25,798 nucleotides of DNA from CAZGVV01 sp964529155 (GTDB lineage: Bacteria > Pseudomonadota > Alphaproteobacteria > Rickettsiales > SXRF01). This document shows, in pieces, positions 8,107 through 15,422 of this stretch (positions are counted from its first letter, which is position 1; every line of letters starts with the position of its first letter). The notes under the pieces were generated by a model, which saw only the letters and a list, made by a program, of their open reading frames with translations, did no database searches and was not told the DNA's origin. Location: contig CAZGVV010000027.1 of NCBI GenBank assembly GCA_964529155.1, positions 1 to 25,798 on the forward strand, read 5' to 3'. The translations under genes and the position numbers were made by a program.

Positions 8107-8661
8107 ATGGCACGTGCAGAGCGTAATGAAGCCCGCGAAGAGGGCAGTGACCTGGTAGAAAAACTGGTTGCCATCAACCGCGTAGCAAAAGTGGTAAAAG
8201 GCGGACGCCGTTTCGGTTTTGCTGCGTTGATGGTGGTTGGTGATGGCAAAGGTCGCGTGGGTTTCGGCGCAGGCAAGGCAAAAGAAGTGCCGGATGCGAT
8301 GCGTAAAGCGCTGGATGCTGCAAAAAAATCCATGATGCGCATTCCCTTACGCGAAGGCCGCACATTGCACCATGATCTTTATGGATCGTATGGTGCTGGT
8401 AAAGTTATCATTCGTTCGGCACCTGCTGGTACGGGTATCATTGCCGGTGGCCCGATGCGTGCGATTTTTGAAGCGCTGGGCGTAAAAGACGTGGTGGCCA
8501 AATCGGTCGGCACTTCCAATCCGCACAACATGTTGAAAGCTACCCTCGTTGCGTTGAAAGACATGCGTTCGCCACGTGCGATTGCTGCTAAACGTGGCAA
8601 GAAGGTTGGTGAGATCGTGGCGCGCCGTGAAGGTGAAAAAGCTGAGAAAACTGCTGCATAA
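8107..8661 (+). CDS. rpsE: 30S ribosomal protein S5
   Basis: A 184-residue S5, which with S3 and S4 forms the mRNA entry channel and affects decoding accuracy. The N-terminal double-stranded RNA-binding fold has VEKLVAINRVAKVVKGGRRFGFAALMVVGDG. The second domain has VIIRSAPAGTGIIAGGPMRAIFEALGVKDVVAKSVGTSNPHNMLKATL. The tail (EGEKAEKTAA) resembles the lysine/alanine-rich start of the next protein, L30. Its ribosome binding site is AAAGGATTATT. Confidence 0.98.
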   Translation: MARAERNEAREEGSDLVEKLVAINRVAKVVKGGRRFGFAALMVVGDGKGRVGFGAGKAKEVPDAMRKALDAAKKSMMRIPLREGRTLHHDLYGSYGAGKVIIRSAPAGTGIIAGGPMRAIFEALGVKDVVAKSVGTSNPHNMLKATLVALKDMRSPRAIAAKRGKKVGEIVARREGEKAEKTAA

Positions 8662-8681
8662 GCTGCATTACAGAGGTAATT

Positions 8682-9011
8682 ATGACTGAGAAAAAATCCC
8701 CGGAAAAAGCTGAGAAAAAAATCGCTCCTGCGAAAGCGGCGGCTAAAACAGTTGCGAACAAACCTGCTGCAAAAACGGTGGCAAAAAAACCAACCGCAGC
8801 AAAGCCTGCCAAGTCAGCAAAGCCTGCGTTAAGCGGCGCTACTGTAAAAGTTATGCAAATCGGCAGTCCGATTGGCCGTCGTAAAGATCAACGTGGCACT
8901 TTGGTCGGGCTTGGTCTGAATAAAATCAACCGTAGCCGTGAATTACAGGATACACCTGAAGTGCGTGGCATGATCGAAAAAGTGAAGCATCTAGTGAAGG
9001 TAGTAGGGTAG
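8682..9011 (+). CDS. rpmD: 50S ribosomal protein L30 with Lys/Ala-rich N-terminal extension
   Basis: The L30 core occupies residues 52-109 (ATVKVMQIGSPIGRRKDQRG through HLVKVVG) and matches the normal length of about 60 residues. Before it lies an unusual tail of about 51 residues of almost only Lys, Ala, Pro, Thr and Val. The tail includes an imperfect tandem repeat, AAKTVANKP/AAKTVAKKP (about 20-37), that recalls histone H1 or HU-like tails. ATG 8682 follows AGAGG by 5 bases, so the extension is probably translated. No better-placed internal start with a Shine-Dalgarno is visible. The tail is likely disordered and may bind rRNA or DNA, which is inference only. Confidence 0.95.
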   Translation: MTEKKSPEKAEKKIAPAKAAAKTVANKPAAKTVAKKPTAAKPAKSAKPALSGATVKVMQIGSPIGRRKDQRGTLVGLGLNKINRSRELQDTPEVRGMIEKVKHLVKVVG

Positions 9012-9016
9012 TAGTT

Positions 9017-9475
9017 ATGCAGCTCAACGAAATTAAAGACAACGATGGTGCGCGCAAACGGCGCATGCGTATCGGCCGTGGCATTGGTTCCGGCAAAGGT
9101 AAAACCGGTGGTCGCGGCGGTAAAGGTCAGACGGCCCGTACCGGTGTGCGTATTAATGGTTTCGAAGGTGGTCAGACACCTATCCATCGCCGCTTGCCGA
9201 AGCGTGGTTTCAACAATATTCATCGTGTGGAGTATCCCGTTGTTAACCTTGGTTCGCTGCAAAAAGCAGTGGACGAAGGACGCCTGGATGCAAAAAAGCC
9301 GGTGACCATTGCTGCGCTTATCGAAAGTGGTTTGTTGCGCAACCGCTCCAAAGCGGTAAAGCTATTGGCAAAAGGTAAACTTACTGCAGCTTTGTCGCTC
9401 GAAGTAAACTATGCTTCGAAAGCAGCAGTGGAAGCTGTGGAAAAAGCAGGCGGAAAAGTAGCCATCGGCGCATAA
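9017..9475 (+). CDS. rplO: 50S ribosomal protein L15
   Basis: A 152-residue L15, a late-assembly protein with a long basic, glycine-rich N-terminal arm. The arm is visible in RRMRIGRGIGSGKGKTGGRGGKGQ (about residues 14-37), followed by GFEGGQTPIHRRLPKRGF. The C-terminal domain ends KAAVEAVEKAGGKVAIGA. It is followed by a 143-bp gap before secY, the longest within the superoperon. Confidence 0.98.
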   Translation: MQLNEIKDNDGARKRRMRIGRGIGSGKGKTGGRGGKGQTARTGVRINGFEGGQTPIHRRLPKRGFNNIHRVEYPVVNLGSLQKAVDEGRLDAKKPVTIAALIESGLLRNRSKAVKLLAKGKLTAALSLEVNYASKAAVEAVEKAGGKVAIGA

Positions 9476-9618
9476 GTCTCGAGTGACTTGTGCGTATTGA
9501 TATGCTACTTCTTTGCCGTACGAACATTTACTCTATGCTGTGCAAAGACGTTTTGTTTGCGGTTTAGCGTGGATATTCATACGATCAACACCATCCACCA
9601 ACCCCCAAGTCATCGTAT

Positions 9619-10968
9619 ATGCAAAAATCTCCTTCAGAACGACTCGCTTCCAGCATGGATTGGAGCGTGCTTTCACGCGCCAAGGATCTCAAAAAACGCT
9701 TCTTGTTTATGGTGGCCGCGCTTTGCGTGTATCGTCTAGGCACGTATATTCCGGTTCCCGGTATTGACCCGCGTATATTGCAGGAAATTTTCGAGCGTCA
9801 AATGGGCGGCGTGCTCGGGGTGTTCAACATGTTCTCCGGCGGAGCGCTACAGCGTATGACGATTTTCGCGCTGGCGGTAATGCCATATATCTCGGCTTCG
9901 ATTATTATTCAGGTATTGACGGTCGCTATTCCTTCACTTGCAGCGATGAAAAAAGAAGGTGAGAGCGGACGCCGTAAGCTTAATCAATATACACGCTATG
10001 GGACGGTCGTGCTTGCTGCCTTGCAAGGGTATGGAATTGCGGTGGGCTTGGAGAGCATGAGTGGACATAGTGGTTCCGCCGTATTGGAAAGTGGTATGTT
10101 TTTCCGTTTTACCACCATGGTAACATTGGTTGGTGGCACCATGTTCCTGATGTGGCTGGGTGAGCAAATTACCCAGCGTGGTATTGGTAATGGTGTTTCA
10201 TTGATTATTTTTTCCGGTATCGTCGCTAATTTGCCAAATGCATTGGGTCGTACGCTGGAACTGGGCCGAACCGGTGCATTAAATACCGCTCTTATCCTGG
10301 TGATTTGTTTGATTGCGCTCGGTTTGATTGCGTTTATCGTATTTATGGAGCGCGCGCAGCGGCGTATATTAGTGCAGTTTCCCAAGCGGCAAATGGGCAA
10401 TCGCATGTTCGGCGGCGAATCTACGCATATTCCGCTTAAATTGAATACCGCTGGCGTGATTCCTCCCATCTTTGCAAGCTCCTTGTTGCTTTTCCCCTTA
10501 ACGATTGCAGGGTTTAATGCACAGGCGGGTGGGCCATCATGGTTAAGAGCGATTACGACGTATCTGGCGCATGGTCAGCCAGTTTATATCATATTTTATG
10601 TCAGTTTGATCATCTTCTTCTCATTTTTCTACACCTCCGTTATGTTTAATCCAGTTGAGACAGCGGATAATTTGAAGAAAAACGGGGGATTTATCGCAGG
10701 CAAGCGTCCTGGTCTGCAAACAGCCGAATACCTGGATTATGTGCTGACCCGCTTAACATTGATCGGCTCCTTATACCTGGCGTTTGTGTGCGTGATGCCT
10801 GAAGTATTTATTGCGAAATACTCGGTTCCCTTTCAATTAGGCGGTACGGGTCTTTTGATTGTGGTGAACGTGGTAATGGATTTTGTTGCGCAGGTGCAGT
10901 CGCATCTTTACGCGCATCAATATGAAGGGCTCATCAAAAAAGCACGGTTGAAAGGAAGAATGAAATGA
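9619..10968 (+). CDS. secY: Protein translocase subunit SecY
   Basis: A 449-residue SecY, the ten-helix channel of the Sec translocon in the inner membrane. MDWSVLSRAKDLKKRFLFMVAALCVYRLGTYIPVPGI near the start, the plug/TM2 region MFSGGALQRMTIFALAVMPYISASIIIQ, and GIGNGVSLIIFSGIVANLPNA are hallmarks. So are the C-terminal loop GKRPGLQTAEYLDYVLTRLTLIGS and the end HQYEGLIKKARLKGR. The chosen start gives SERLASSMDW, which resembles other alphaproteobacterial SecY N-termini. No clear Shine-Dalgarno is seen before it, and ATG 9655 is an alternative. Its stop overlaps adk by 4 bases. Confidence 0.97.
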   Translation: MQKSPSERLASSMDWSVLSRAKDLKKRFLFMVAALCVYRLGTYIPVPGIDPRILQEIFERQMGGVLGVFNMFSGGALQRMTIFALAVMPYISASIIIQVLTVAIPSLAAMKKEGESGRRKLNQYTRYGTVVLAALQGYGIAVGLESMSGHSGSAVLESGMFFRFTTMVTLVGGTMFLMWLGEQITQRGIGNGVSLIIFSGIVANLPNALGRTLELGRTGALNTALILVICLIALGLIAFIVFMERAQRRILVQFPKRQMGNRMFGGESTHIPLKLNTAGVIPPIFASSLLLFPLTIAGFNAQAGGPSWLRAITTYLAHGQPVYIIFYVSLIIFFSFFYTSVMFNPVETADNLKKNGGFIAGKRPGLQTAEYLDYVLTRLTLIGSLYLAFVCVMPEVFIAKYSVPFQLGGTGLLIVVNVVMDFVAQVQSHLYAHQYEGLIKKARLKGRMK

Positions 10969-11636
10969 ACCTCATCCTCCTAGGCCCGCCAGGTGCGGGC
11001 AAGGGCACGCAAGCAGACCATTTGCAACGCGTCTATGGGTTGGCTAAGCTTTCTACCGGTGATATGCTACGTGCTGCCAGTGCCAGCGGTTCCGAGCTTG
11101 GTGGGCAGGTCCAGGCGATTATGTCGGCCGGGCAGCTGGTGCCCGATGAAGTAATGATCAGCCTGATTCGTCACCGCATACGTCAGGCGGACTGCAATCC
11201 AGGGTTTATCTTGGATGGGTTTCCCCGTACTATCCCGCAAGCAGAAGCATTGGATGCAATGCTTGCTGCAGAAAAAAAGCAGCTTACTTGTGTCATTGAG
11301 CTGGCCGTAGACGATCAGGCACTGATCGAACGGATTGCAGGGCGATACTCATGTTCGCAATGCGGTGCTGGGTATCATGACCGCTTCAAGCGCCCGGCAC
11401 GGGAAAATACATGCGATAGCTGTGGTAATGAGCAGTTTACGCGGCGTGCGGATGATAAGGCGGAGACGGTCGGCAAGCGACTGGAAGCCTATCATCATTC
11501 CACTGCGCCATTGCTGCCATATTACCGTGCGCGTGGTATATTGCGGACGGTAGATGGTATGGCGGAGATCGATGAGGTGACTCGCCAGATCAATGTGTTG
11601 TTAAAATCCTGTGAAAAAGGATTGACGGGCACTTAA
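10965..11636 (+). CDS. adk: Adenylate kinase, zinc-finger LID type
   Basis: Adenylate kinase interconverts ATP+AMP and 2 ADP in the cytosol. The P-loop GPPGAGKGT is at residues 7-15, DGFPRT (84-89) is the AMP/Mg motif, and RADDKAETVGKRLEAY lies after the lid. The LID carries four cysteines (C130, C133, C150, C153), as in zinc-binding adenylate kinases, rather than the His/Ser/Asp/Thr network of E. coli. The length of 223 is normal. It overlaps secY by ATGA, so it is probably translationally coupled. The last codons hold the promoter for rpsM. Confidence 0.97.
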   Translation: MNLILLGPPGAGKGTQADHLQRVYGLAKLSTGDMLRAASASGSELGGQVQAIMSAGQLVPDEVMISLIRHRIRQADCNPGFILDGFPRTIPQAEALDAMLAAEKKQLTCVIELAVDDQALIERIAGRYSCSQCGAGYHDRFKRPARENTCDSCGNEQFTRRADDKAETVGKRLEAYHHSTAPLLPYYRARGILRTVDGMAEIDEVTRQINVLLKSCEKGLTGT

Positions 11637-11649
11637 AACTGCTTATAAT
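11622..11649 (+). promoter_or_regulatory. Sigma70-type promoter upstream of rpsM-rpsK-rpoA-rplQ
   Basis: TTGACG (11622-11627) and TATAAT (11644-11649) are separated by 16 bases, close to the consensus for the housekeeping sigma factor. The -35 box lies within the last codons of adk. Predicted transcription would start near 11656, leaving a short AT-rich leader of about 58 bases before the GTG of rpsM. It would let the alpha-type genes be transcribed independently of the long upstream operon. Confidence 0.75.
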
Positions 11650-11713
11650 TGCGATTCATTTTTAATATTTTTCATAAAACGTAATTTTATTTCAATAGGT
11701 TAAGGGGAAAAGC

Positions 11714-12091
11714 GTGGCACGTATCGCAGGCGTCAATATTCCAACCGCAAAGCGCATCGACATTGCACTGACATATATTCATGGCATTGGTGATGTGAAA
11801 GCTGCAGAAATCTGTGAAAAAACAGGTATCTTGCCAGCTACTCGTGTAAACAAGCTGACAGAAAGCGAAGTCAGTAAAATTCGCGAAACGATCGACCGTG
11901 ATTATGTGGTGGAGGGTGATCTGCGCCGCGAAGTGACGATGAATATTAAACGCCTGGTGGATCTTGGCTGCTATCGCGGCCTGCGCCATCGCAAAAAATT
12001 ACCTGTTCGCGGTCAACGCACGCATACCAATGCGCGCACCCGTAAAGGTAAGGCCAAGGCGATTGCTGGCAAAAAAATGGTGACCAAATAA
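11714..12091 (+). CDS. rpsM: 30S ribosomal protein S13
   Basis: A 125-residue S13 of the 30S head, which bridges to L5 and contacts P-site tRNA. It begins ARIAGVNIPTAKRIDIALTYIHGIG (helix-two-turns-helix) and ends GLRHRKKLPVRGQRTHTNARTRKGKAKAIAGKK, the basic tail that touches tRNA. The start codon is GTG, 8 bases after an AAGGGGA ribosome binding site. It is the first gene behind the internal promoter. Confidence 0.98.
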   Translation: MARIAGVNIPTAKRIDIALTYIHGIGDVKAAEICEKTGILPATRVNKLTESEVSKIRETIDRDYVVEGDLRREVTMNIKRLVDLGCYRGLRHRKKLPVRGQRTHTNARTRKGKAKAIAGKKMVTK

Positions 12092-12104
12092 GGAGTAATG
12101 GATA

Positions 12105-12506
12105 ATGGCTGCTGCCAAAGAAGCAACGGGCGCGCGCCTCAAGAAGCGTGAGCGTAAAAATATCACTACCGGCGTGGCGCATGTAAACGCCAGCTTCAAC
12201 AATACTATCGTGACCATCACGGATACACAGGGAAATACAGTTGCCTGGTCCTCCGCTGGTTCGCATGGTTTTAAAGGCTCGCGCAAATCGACGCCGTATG
12301 CTGCGCAGGTTACTGCCGAAGCAGCAGGCCGCAAAGCACAAGAGCACGGCATTCGTACTGTGGCTGTGTTGGTAAAAGGCCCTGGCGTGGGGCGCGAATC
12401 TGCGTTGCGTGCATTGCAAGCCGTTGGTTTTATGGTCACCGCGATTAAAGACGTAACGCCGGTGCCGCACAATGGTTGCCGCCCACCGAAACGCCGCCGG
12501 GTATAA
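12105..12506 (+). CDS. rpsK: 30S ribosomal protein S11
   Basis: A 133-residue S11 of the 30S platform near the Shine-Dalgarno/anti-Shine-Dalgarno helix. GVAHVNASFNNTIVTITDTQGNTVAWSSAG and the C-terminal GCRPPKRRRV are the family signatures. AAGGAG (12090-12095) lies 9 bases before ATG 12105. A nearer ATG at 12098 is out of frame. A 59-bp spacer to rpoA follows. Confidence 0.98.
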   Translation: MAAAKEATGARLKKRERKNITTGVAHVNASFNNTIVTITDTQGNTVAWSSAGSHGFKGSRKSTPYAAQVTAEAAGRKAQEHGIRTVAVLVKGPGVGRESALRALQAVGFMVTAIKDVTPVPHNGCRPPKRRRV

Positions 12507-12565
12507 TGAAATTAATAATGCATCGCTAAGTATTCAATACGCATAGCAATTGTTAGGAGCAAAAC

Positions 12566-13579
12566 GTGTTAGCAAAAAATTGGCAGGATCTGATTAAACC
12601 GAATAAGTTGGATGTTCAGGCATCCAAAAATCTTCCTAATCAAGCCACCGTTGTGGCTGAGCCGCTTGAACGTGGCTTTGGTCATACGCTCGGTGTCGCG
12701 CTTCGTCGCGTGCTGCTGTCTTCATTGCAGGGTGCTGCGGTGACGGCGATCAAAATCGATGGCGTGTTGCATGAATTCTCCTCCATCCCAGGCGTTCGCG
12801 AAGATGTGACGGAAATCGTACTCAACATTAAAGAAATGCGCTTGAAAGCCGGCGGTTCTGAAAAGAAACGCATGACCATTTCCGCGACCGGACCTGTTGA
12901 AGTAACCGCAGGCATGGTGCAAACCACTGGTGATGTGGAAATTCTGAATAAAGACCTGGTGCTCTGCACACTGGACAAAGGCGCAAAGCTCAATGTTGAG
13001 CTAACGGTGGAAACCGGCAAAGGTTATGTGCGTGCACAACGCCCTGCTGAAGCACCAATCGGCCTTATTCCGGTGGATGCATTGTTCTCGCCTGTAACCA
13101 AAGTAGCGTATAAGGTGGAAAATGCACGCGTTGGTCAAGTAACTGACTATGATAAACTTTCGCTTACGCTGGAAACCGATGGTTCTGTGCGTCCGGAAGA
13201 TGCAGTGGCATTGGCTGCTCGTATTCTTCAGGATCAGCTGCAGCTCTTCATCAATTTTGAAGAAGCCCGCGTTGAACGCAAGAGCGATGATAAGCCAGAC
13301 CTGCCATTCAGCCCTTGGTTGCTGAAGAAGGTCTATGATTTGGACGAATTGTCAGTGCGCGCAACAAACTGCCTGAAAAACGACAACATCGTTTATGTGG
13401 GTGATTTGGTGCAGAAAACGGAAGCAGAAATGCTGAAGACCCCGAATTTCGGCCGCAAATCGCTGAATGAAATCAAGGAGAAACTGTCCAAGATCGGTCT
13501 GCGTTTCGGCATGGAAGTTCCAGGTTGGCCGCCTGAAAACATCGAGGATCTGGCGAAAAAATACGAAGATCCATTTTGA
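12566..13579 (+). CDS. rpoA: RNA polymerase subunit alpha
   Basis: A 337-residue alpha subunit, which nucleates RNA polymerase assembly and binds UP elements and activators. The N-terminal dimerisation domain (about 1-235) includes EPLERGFGHTLGVALRRVLLSSLQGAAVTAIKIDGVLHEFS. The C-terminal domain (about 250-320) includes ELSVRATNCLKNDNI, with the Arg and Asn that contact DNA, and TPNFGRKSLNEIKEKL. Its C-terminus ENIEDLAKKYEDPF is the usual alphaproteobacterial end, so the gene is complete. The start codon is GTG, 6 bases after AGGAG (12555-12559). Confidence 0.98.
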   Translation: MLAKNWQDLIKPNKLDVQASKNLPNQATVVAEPLERGFGHTLGVALRRVLLSSLQGAAVTAIKIDGVLHEFSSIPGVREDVTEIVLNIKEMRLKAGGSEKKRMTISATGPVEVTAGMVQTTGDVEILNKDLVLCTLDKGAKLNVELTVETGKGYVRAQRPAEAPIGLIPVDALFSPVTKVAYKVENARVGQVTDYDKLSLTLETDGSVRPEDAVALAARILQDQLQLFINFEEARVERKSDDKPDLPFSPWLLKKVYDLDELSVRATNCLKNDNIVYVGDLVQKTEAEMLKTPNFGRKSLNEIKEKLSKIGLRFGMEVPGWPPENIEDLAKKYEDPF

Positions 13580-13917
13580 TTATTGTTACCACACTACCAA
13601 AGGCGAAAGATCTCCGCCCGATCGTAGAAAAGTTGGTGACGCTCGGTAAGCAAGGTGGTCTGCATAAGCGCCGCCAGGCATTGTCTGTGTTGAAAGACAC
13701 CGGTCTTGCTGAAAAATTGTTTACCACGCTGGCTGACCGTTATAAGAACCGCTCAGGTGGATATATTCGTGTTATGAAAGCAGGTTTTCGTTATGGTGAT
13801 AATGCGCCGATGGCGATTATCGAATTCGTAGACCGTGATGAAACCGCCCGTGGCAAAGATTCAGGCCCCGTTCAGGTGCATGAGCACGAAGAAGCGCCGG
13901 TTGCGGCTGCGGGGTAG
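13576..13917 (+). CDS. rplQ: 50S ribosomal protein L17, 5'-truncated or misassembled
   Basis: The residues TTLPKAKDLRPIVEKLVTLGK, the GGYIRVMKAGFRYGDNAPMAIIEFVDRD segment and the tail are unmistakable L17, the tunnel-rim protein. But the normal first 32 or so residues (the basic, highly conserved start MRHR...SSHR...N-MA-LI-HE) are absent. Homology begins at the codons lying directly on the rpoA stop (TGA 13577-13579). The only possible start is a TTG at 13576 that overlaps that stop, with no good Shine-Dalgarno. The rpoA-rplQ spacer is missing as well. Either roughly 100-200 bp were lost in assembly, or the gene is genuinely truncated. Since L17 is normally present in bacteria, I favour an assembly error. 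Confidence 0.85.
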   Translation: MIIVTTLPKAKDLRPIVEKLVTLGKQGGLHKRRQALSVLKDTGLAEKLFTTLADRYKNRSGGYIRVMKAGFRYGDNAPMAIIEFVDRDETARGKDSGPVQVHEHEEAPVAAAG

Positions 13918-13942
13918 TTTAAAGGCACTAAGATGAGTAATT

Positions 13943-13986
13943 ATAGGATGATATGGCGTAATTTTATTACCCTATCATCCTATTTT
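13943..13986 (+). terminator. Hairpin terminator of the ribosomal superoperon
   Basis: A perfect 11-bp inverted repeat (ATAGGATGATA at 13943-13953 and TATCATCCTAT at 13973-13983) encloses a loop. The loop can add a GTAA/TTAC stem, and the right arm runs into TTTT (13983-13986). The stem is AT-rich, so its strength is uncertain, but it lies 26 bp after the last gene of the cluster. Confidence 0.7.
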
Positions 13987-13990
13987 CGTT

Positions 13991-13996
13991 TATAGT
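13991..13996 (+). promoter_or_regulatory. Possible -10 box for the downstream protease gene
   Basis: TATAGT (13991-13996) matches five of six positions of a sigma70 -10 element, but the region 18 bases upstream (TTACCC) is only a weak -35. If used, transcription would start within a few bases of the ATG at 14007. The transcript would then have almost no leader, which fits the lack of a Shine-Dalgarno there. Confidence 0.3.
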
Positions 13997-14006
13997 TCAT
14001 CTTCCT

Positions 14007-15422
14007 ATGTATATTTTAAAACACGCGATTTTTCTTATGCTTTGCCTGACCTTGTGTTCAGGCATTAAAAGCGGTTATGCGGCTAATGCATCGGCAACTG
14101 ATGCAGCCATGGCATTTGTACCTGCCATCAAAAAAGCGATGCCATCCGTGGTCAATATTTATACCAAGCGCGTTGTGCGTGAGCAGGTGATGGTTTCGCC
14201 CCTTATGGCTGATCCCNNNNNNNNNNAATTCTTTGGAAACAATCCCGGCATGCCAGGCCAGGTGCGTGAGCGCGTAGAACGCTCATTGGGTTCAGGGGTG
14301 ATTATTAAATCCGATGGGTTGATTGTGACGTCCTATCATGTGATTAAAGACGCGCAGGCTGTGACGGTGGTGTTGTCCGATCGCCGTGAATTTGACGCAA
14401 CGCTTATCAAGCGTGATGCGCAGAGCGATTTGGCTTTTTTACAAATCGCTGCAAAGGAACAGCTGCCGGTGTTGCCGCTACGTAGTTCTGATACCTTAGA
14501 AATTGGGGAAGTAGTATTGGCCATTGGTAACCCATTTGGCGTAGGACAAACAGTTACGCATGGCATTATTTCCGCATTGGCGCGCTCTGCGGCGGGGGCA
14601 TCGGATTATCAATTTTTTATACAGACTGATGCTGCGATTAACCCGGGCAATTCCGGCGGTGCACTGGTGGATGCGCAGGGGAATTTGATTGGTATTAATA
14701 CGGCGATTTACTCAACCTCCGGCGGATCAAATGGTATTGGTTTTGCTATCCCGGCAAATATGGTGAAGGCAGCACAGGCAAGCACCGCCGAGGGGGGGCA
14801 GGTGGTGCACCCGTGGATCGGATTGCAAGGGCAGGCGGTGACATCAGAGATTGCAGAATCTTTAGGTCTTGGCGTGCCACAAGGCGTTATTATTCGCAAA
14901 GTAATTCCTGGCGGGCCAGCGGAGAAGGCAGGCTTGAGAACAGGTGATATTGTAACCCATGTGGGGGATACGCCCATCGATAACGAGCGCGCACTGGCAT
15001 ACCATGTGAATACGGCAAATATAGGCGGCGTTCTGGCACTCAAAATATTACGGCAAGGCAAGAAGACATCGCCGCAGACAGTGACGGTGACATTGCAAGC
15101 GGCACCAAAAATGACTGATGAATCAAAAATATTAAAAGGTGACCATCCATTTTCTGGCATTGAAGTAGCAGGGCTTACGCCTGCCTTTGCTGCGGAGATG
15201 AATGTGGAAGGCGCGCAGGCAGGTGGTGTGATTGTAATCGGCGGTGCGCCCACCACACAAGCCGGACAAGCATTTCAGAAAGGCGATATTATTTTGCAAG
15301 TGAACGGGAAGAAAATTAATAGTGTGAGTGAGTTGGAAAAAATACTTTCTGCTAAAGCTCGCGGTTGGGAAGTCGTGTTTCGGCGCGGTAATAATGTGCT
15401 GACGCTAACGGTACGCCTGTGA
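14007..15422 (+). CDS. degP: Do-family (DegP/HtrA) periplasmic serine protease
   Basis: A 471-codon ORF. Residues 1-26 form a Sec signal peptide (hydrophobic core IFLMLCLTLCSGI, cleavage probably after GYAA). The trypsin-like domain has the catalytic His111 (TSYHVI), Asp141 (QSDLAFLQI) and Ser216 (NPGNSGGAL). Two PDZ domains follow (about 258-350 and 385-468). DegP/DegQ/MucD proteins degrade or refold damaged envelope proteins, and the subtype cannot be decided here. Ten Ns at 14217-14226 hide about 3.3 codons. The flanking DP...FFG and the preserved frame fit the usual DPFF-x-x-FFG motif, so the gap size may be correct. The stop overlaps the next gene by 4 bases. Confidence 0.93.
   Translation: MYILKHAIFLMLCLTLCSGIKSGYAANASATDAAMAFVPAIKKAMPSVVNIYTKRVVREQVMVSPLMADPXXXXFFGNNPGMPGQVRERVERSLGSGVIIKSDGLIVTSYHVIKDAQAVTVVLSDRREFDATLIKRDAQSDLAFLQIAAKEQLPVLPLRSSDTLEIGEVVLAIGNPFGVGQTVTHGIISALARSAAGASDYQFFIQTDAAINPGNSGGALVDAQGNLIGINTAIYSTSGGSNGIGFAIPANMVKAAQASTAEGGQVVHPWIGLQGQAVTSEIAESLGLGVPQGVIIRKVIPGGPAEKAGLRTGDIVTHVGDTPIDNERALAYHVNTANIGGVLALKILRQGKKTSPQTVTVTLQAAPKMTDESKILKGDHPFSGIEVAGLTPAFAAEMNVEGAQAGGVIVIGGAPTTQAGQAFQKGDIILQVNGKKINSVSELEKILSAKARGWEVVFRRGNNVLTLTVRL
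14217..14226. other. Assembly gap (10 N)
   Basis: Ten undetermined bases lie inside the protease gene just after the codons for ADP. The frame is the same on both sides and the missing residues fall in the family's DPFF-x-x-FFG segment, before the catalytic domain. The gap shows that the sequence comes from a draft assembly, which matters for judging the rplQ junction. Confidence 0.99.

Noticed and set aside
9488..9767. Forward ORFs of 83-84 codons between rplO and into secY
   Set aside because: They are out of frame with secY, cysteine-rich without pattern, and have no ribosome binding site.
14708..15256. Reverse-strand ORF of 182 codons opposite the protease PDZ region
   Set aside because: It is a shadow frame. 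The forward frame encodes a recognisable two-PDZ protein.
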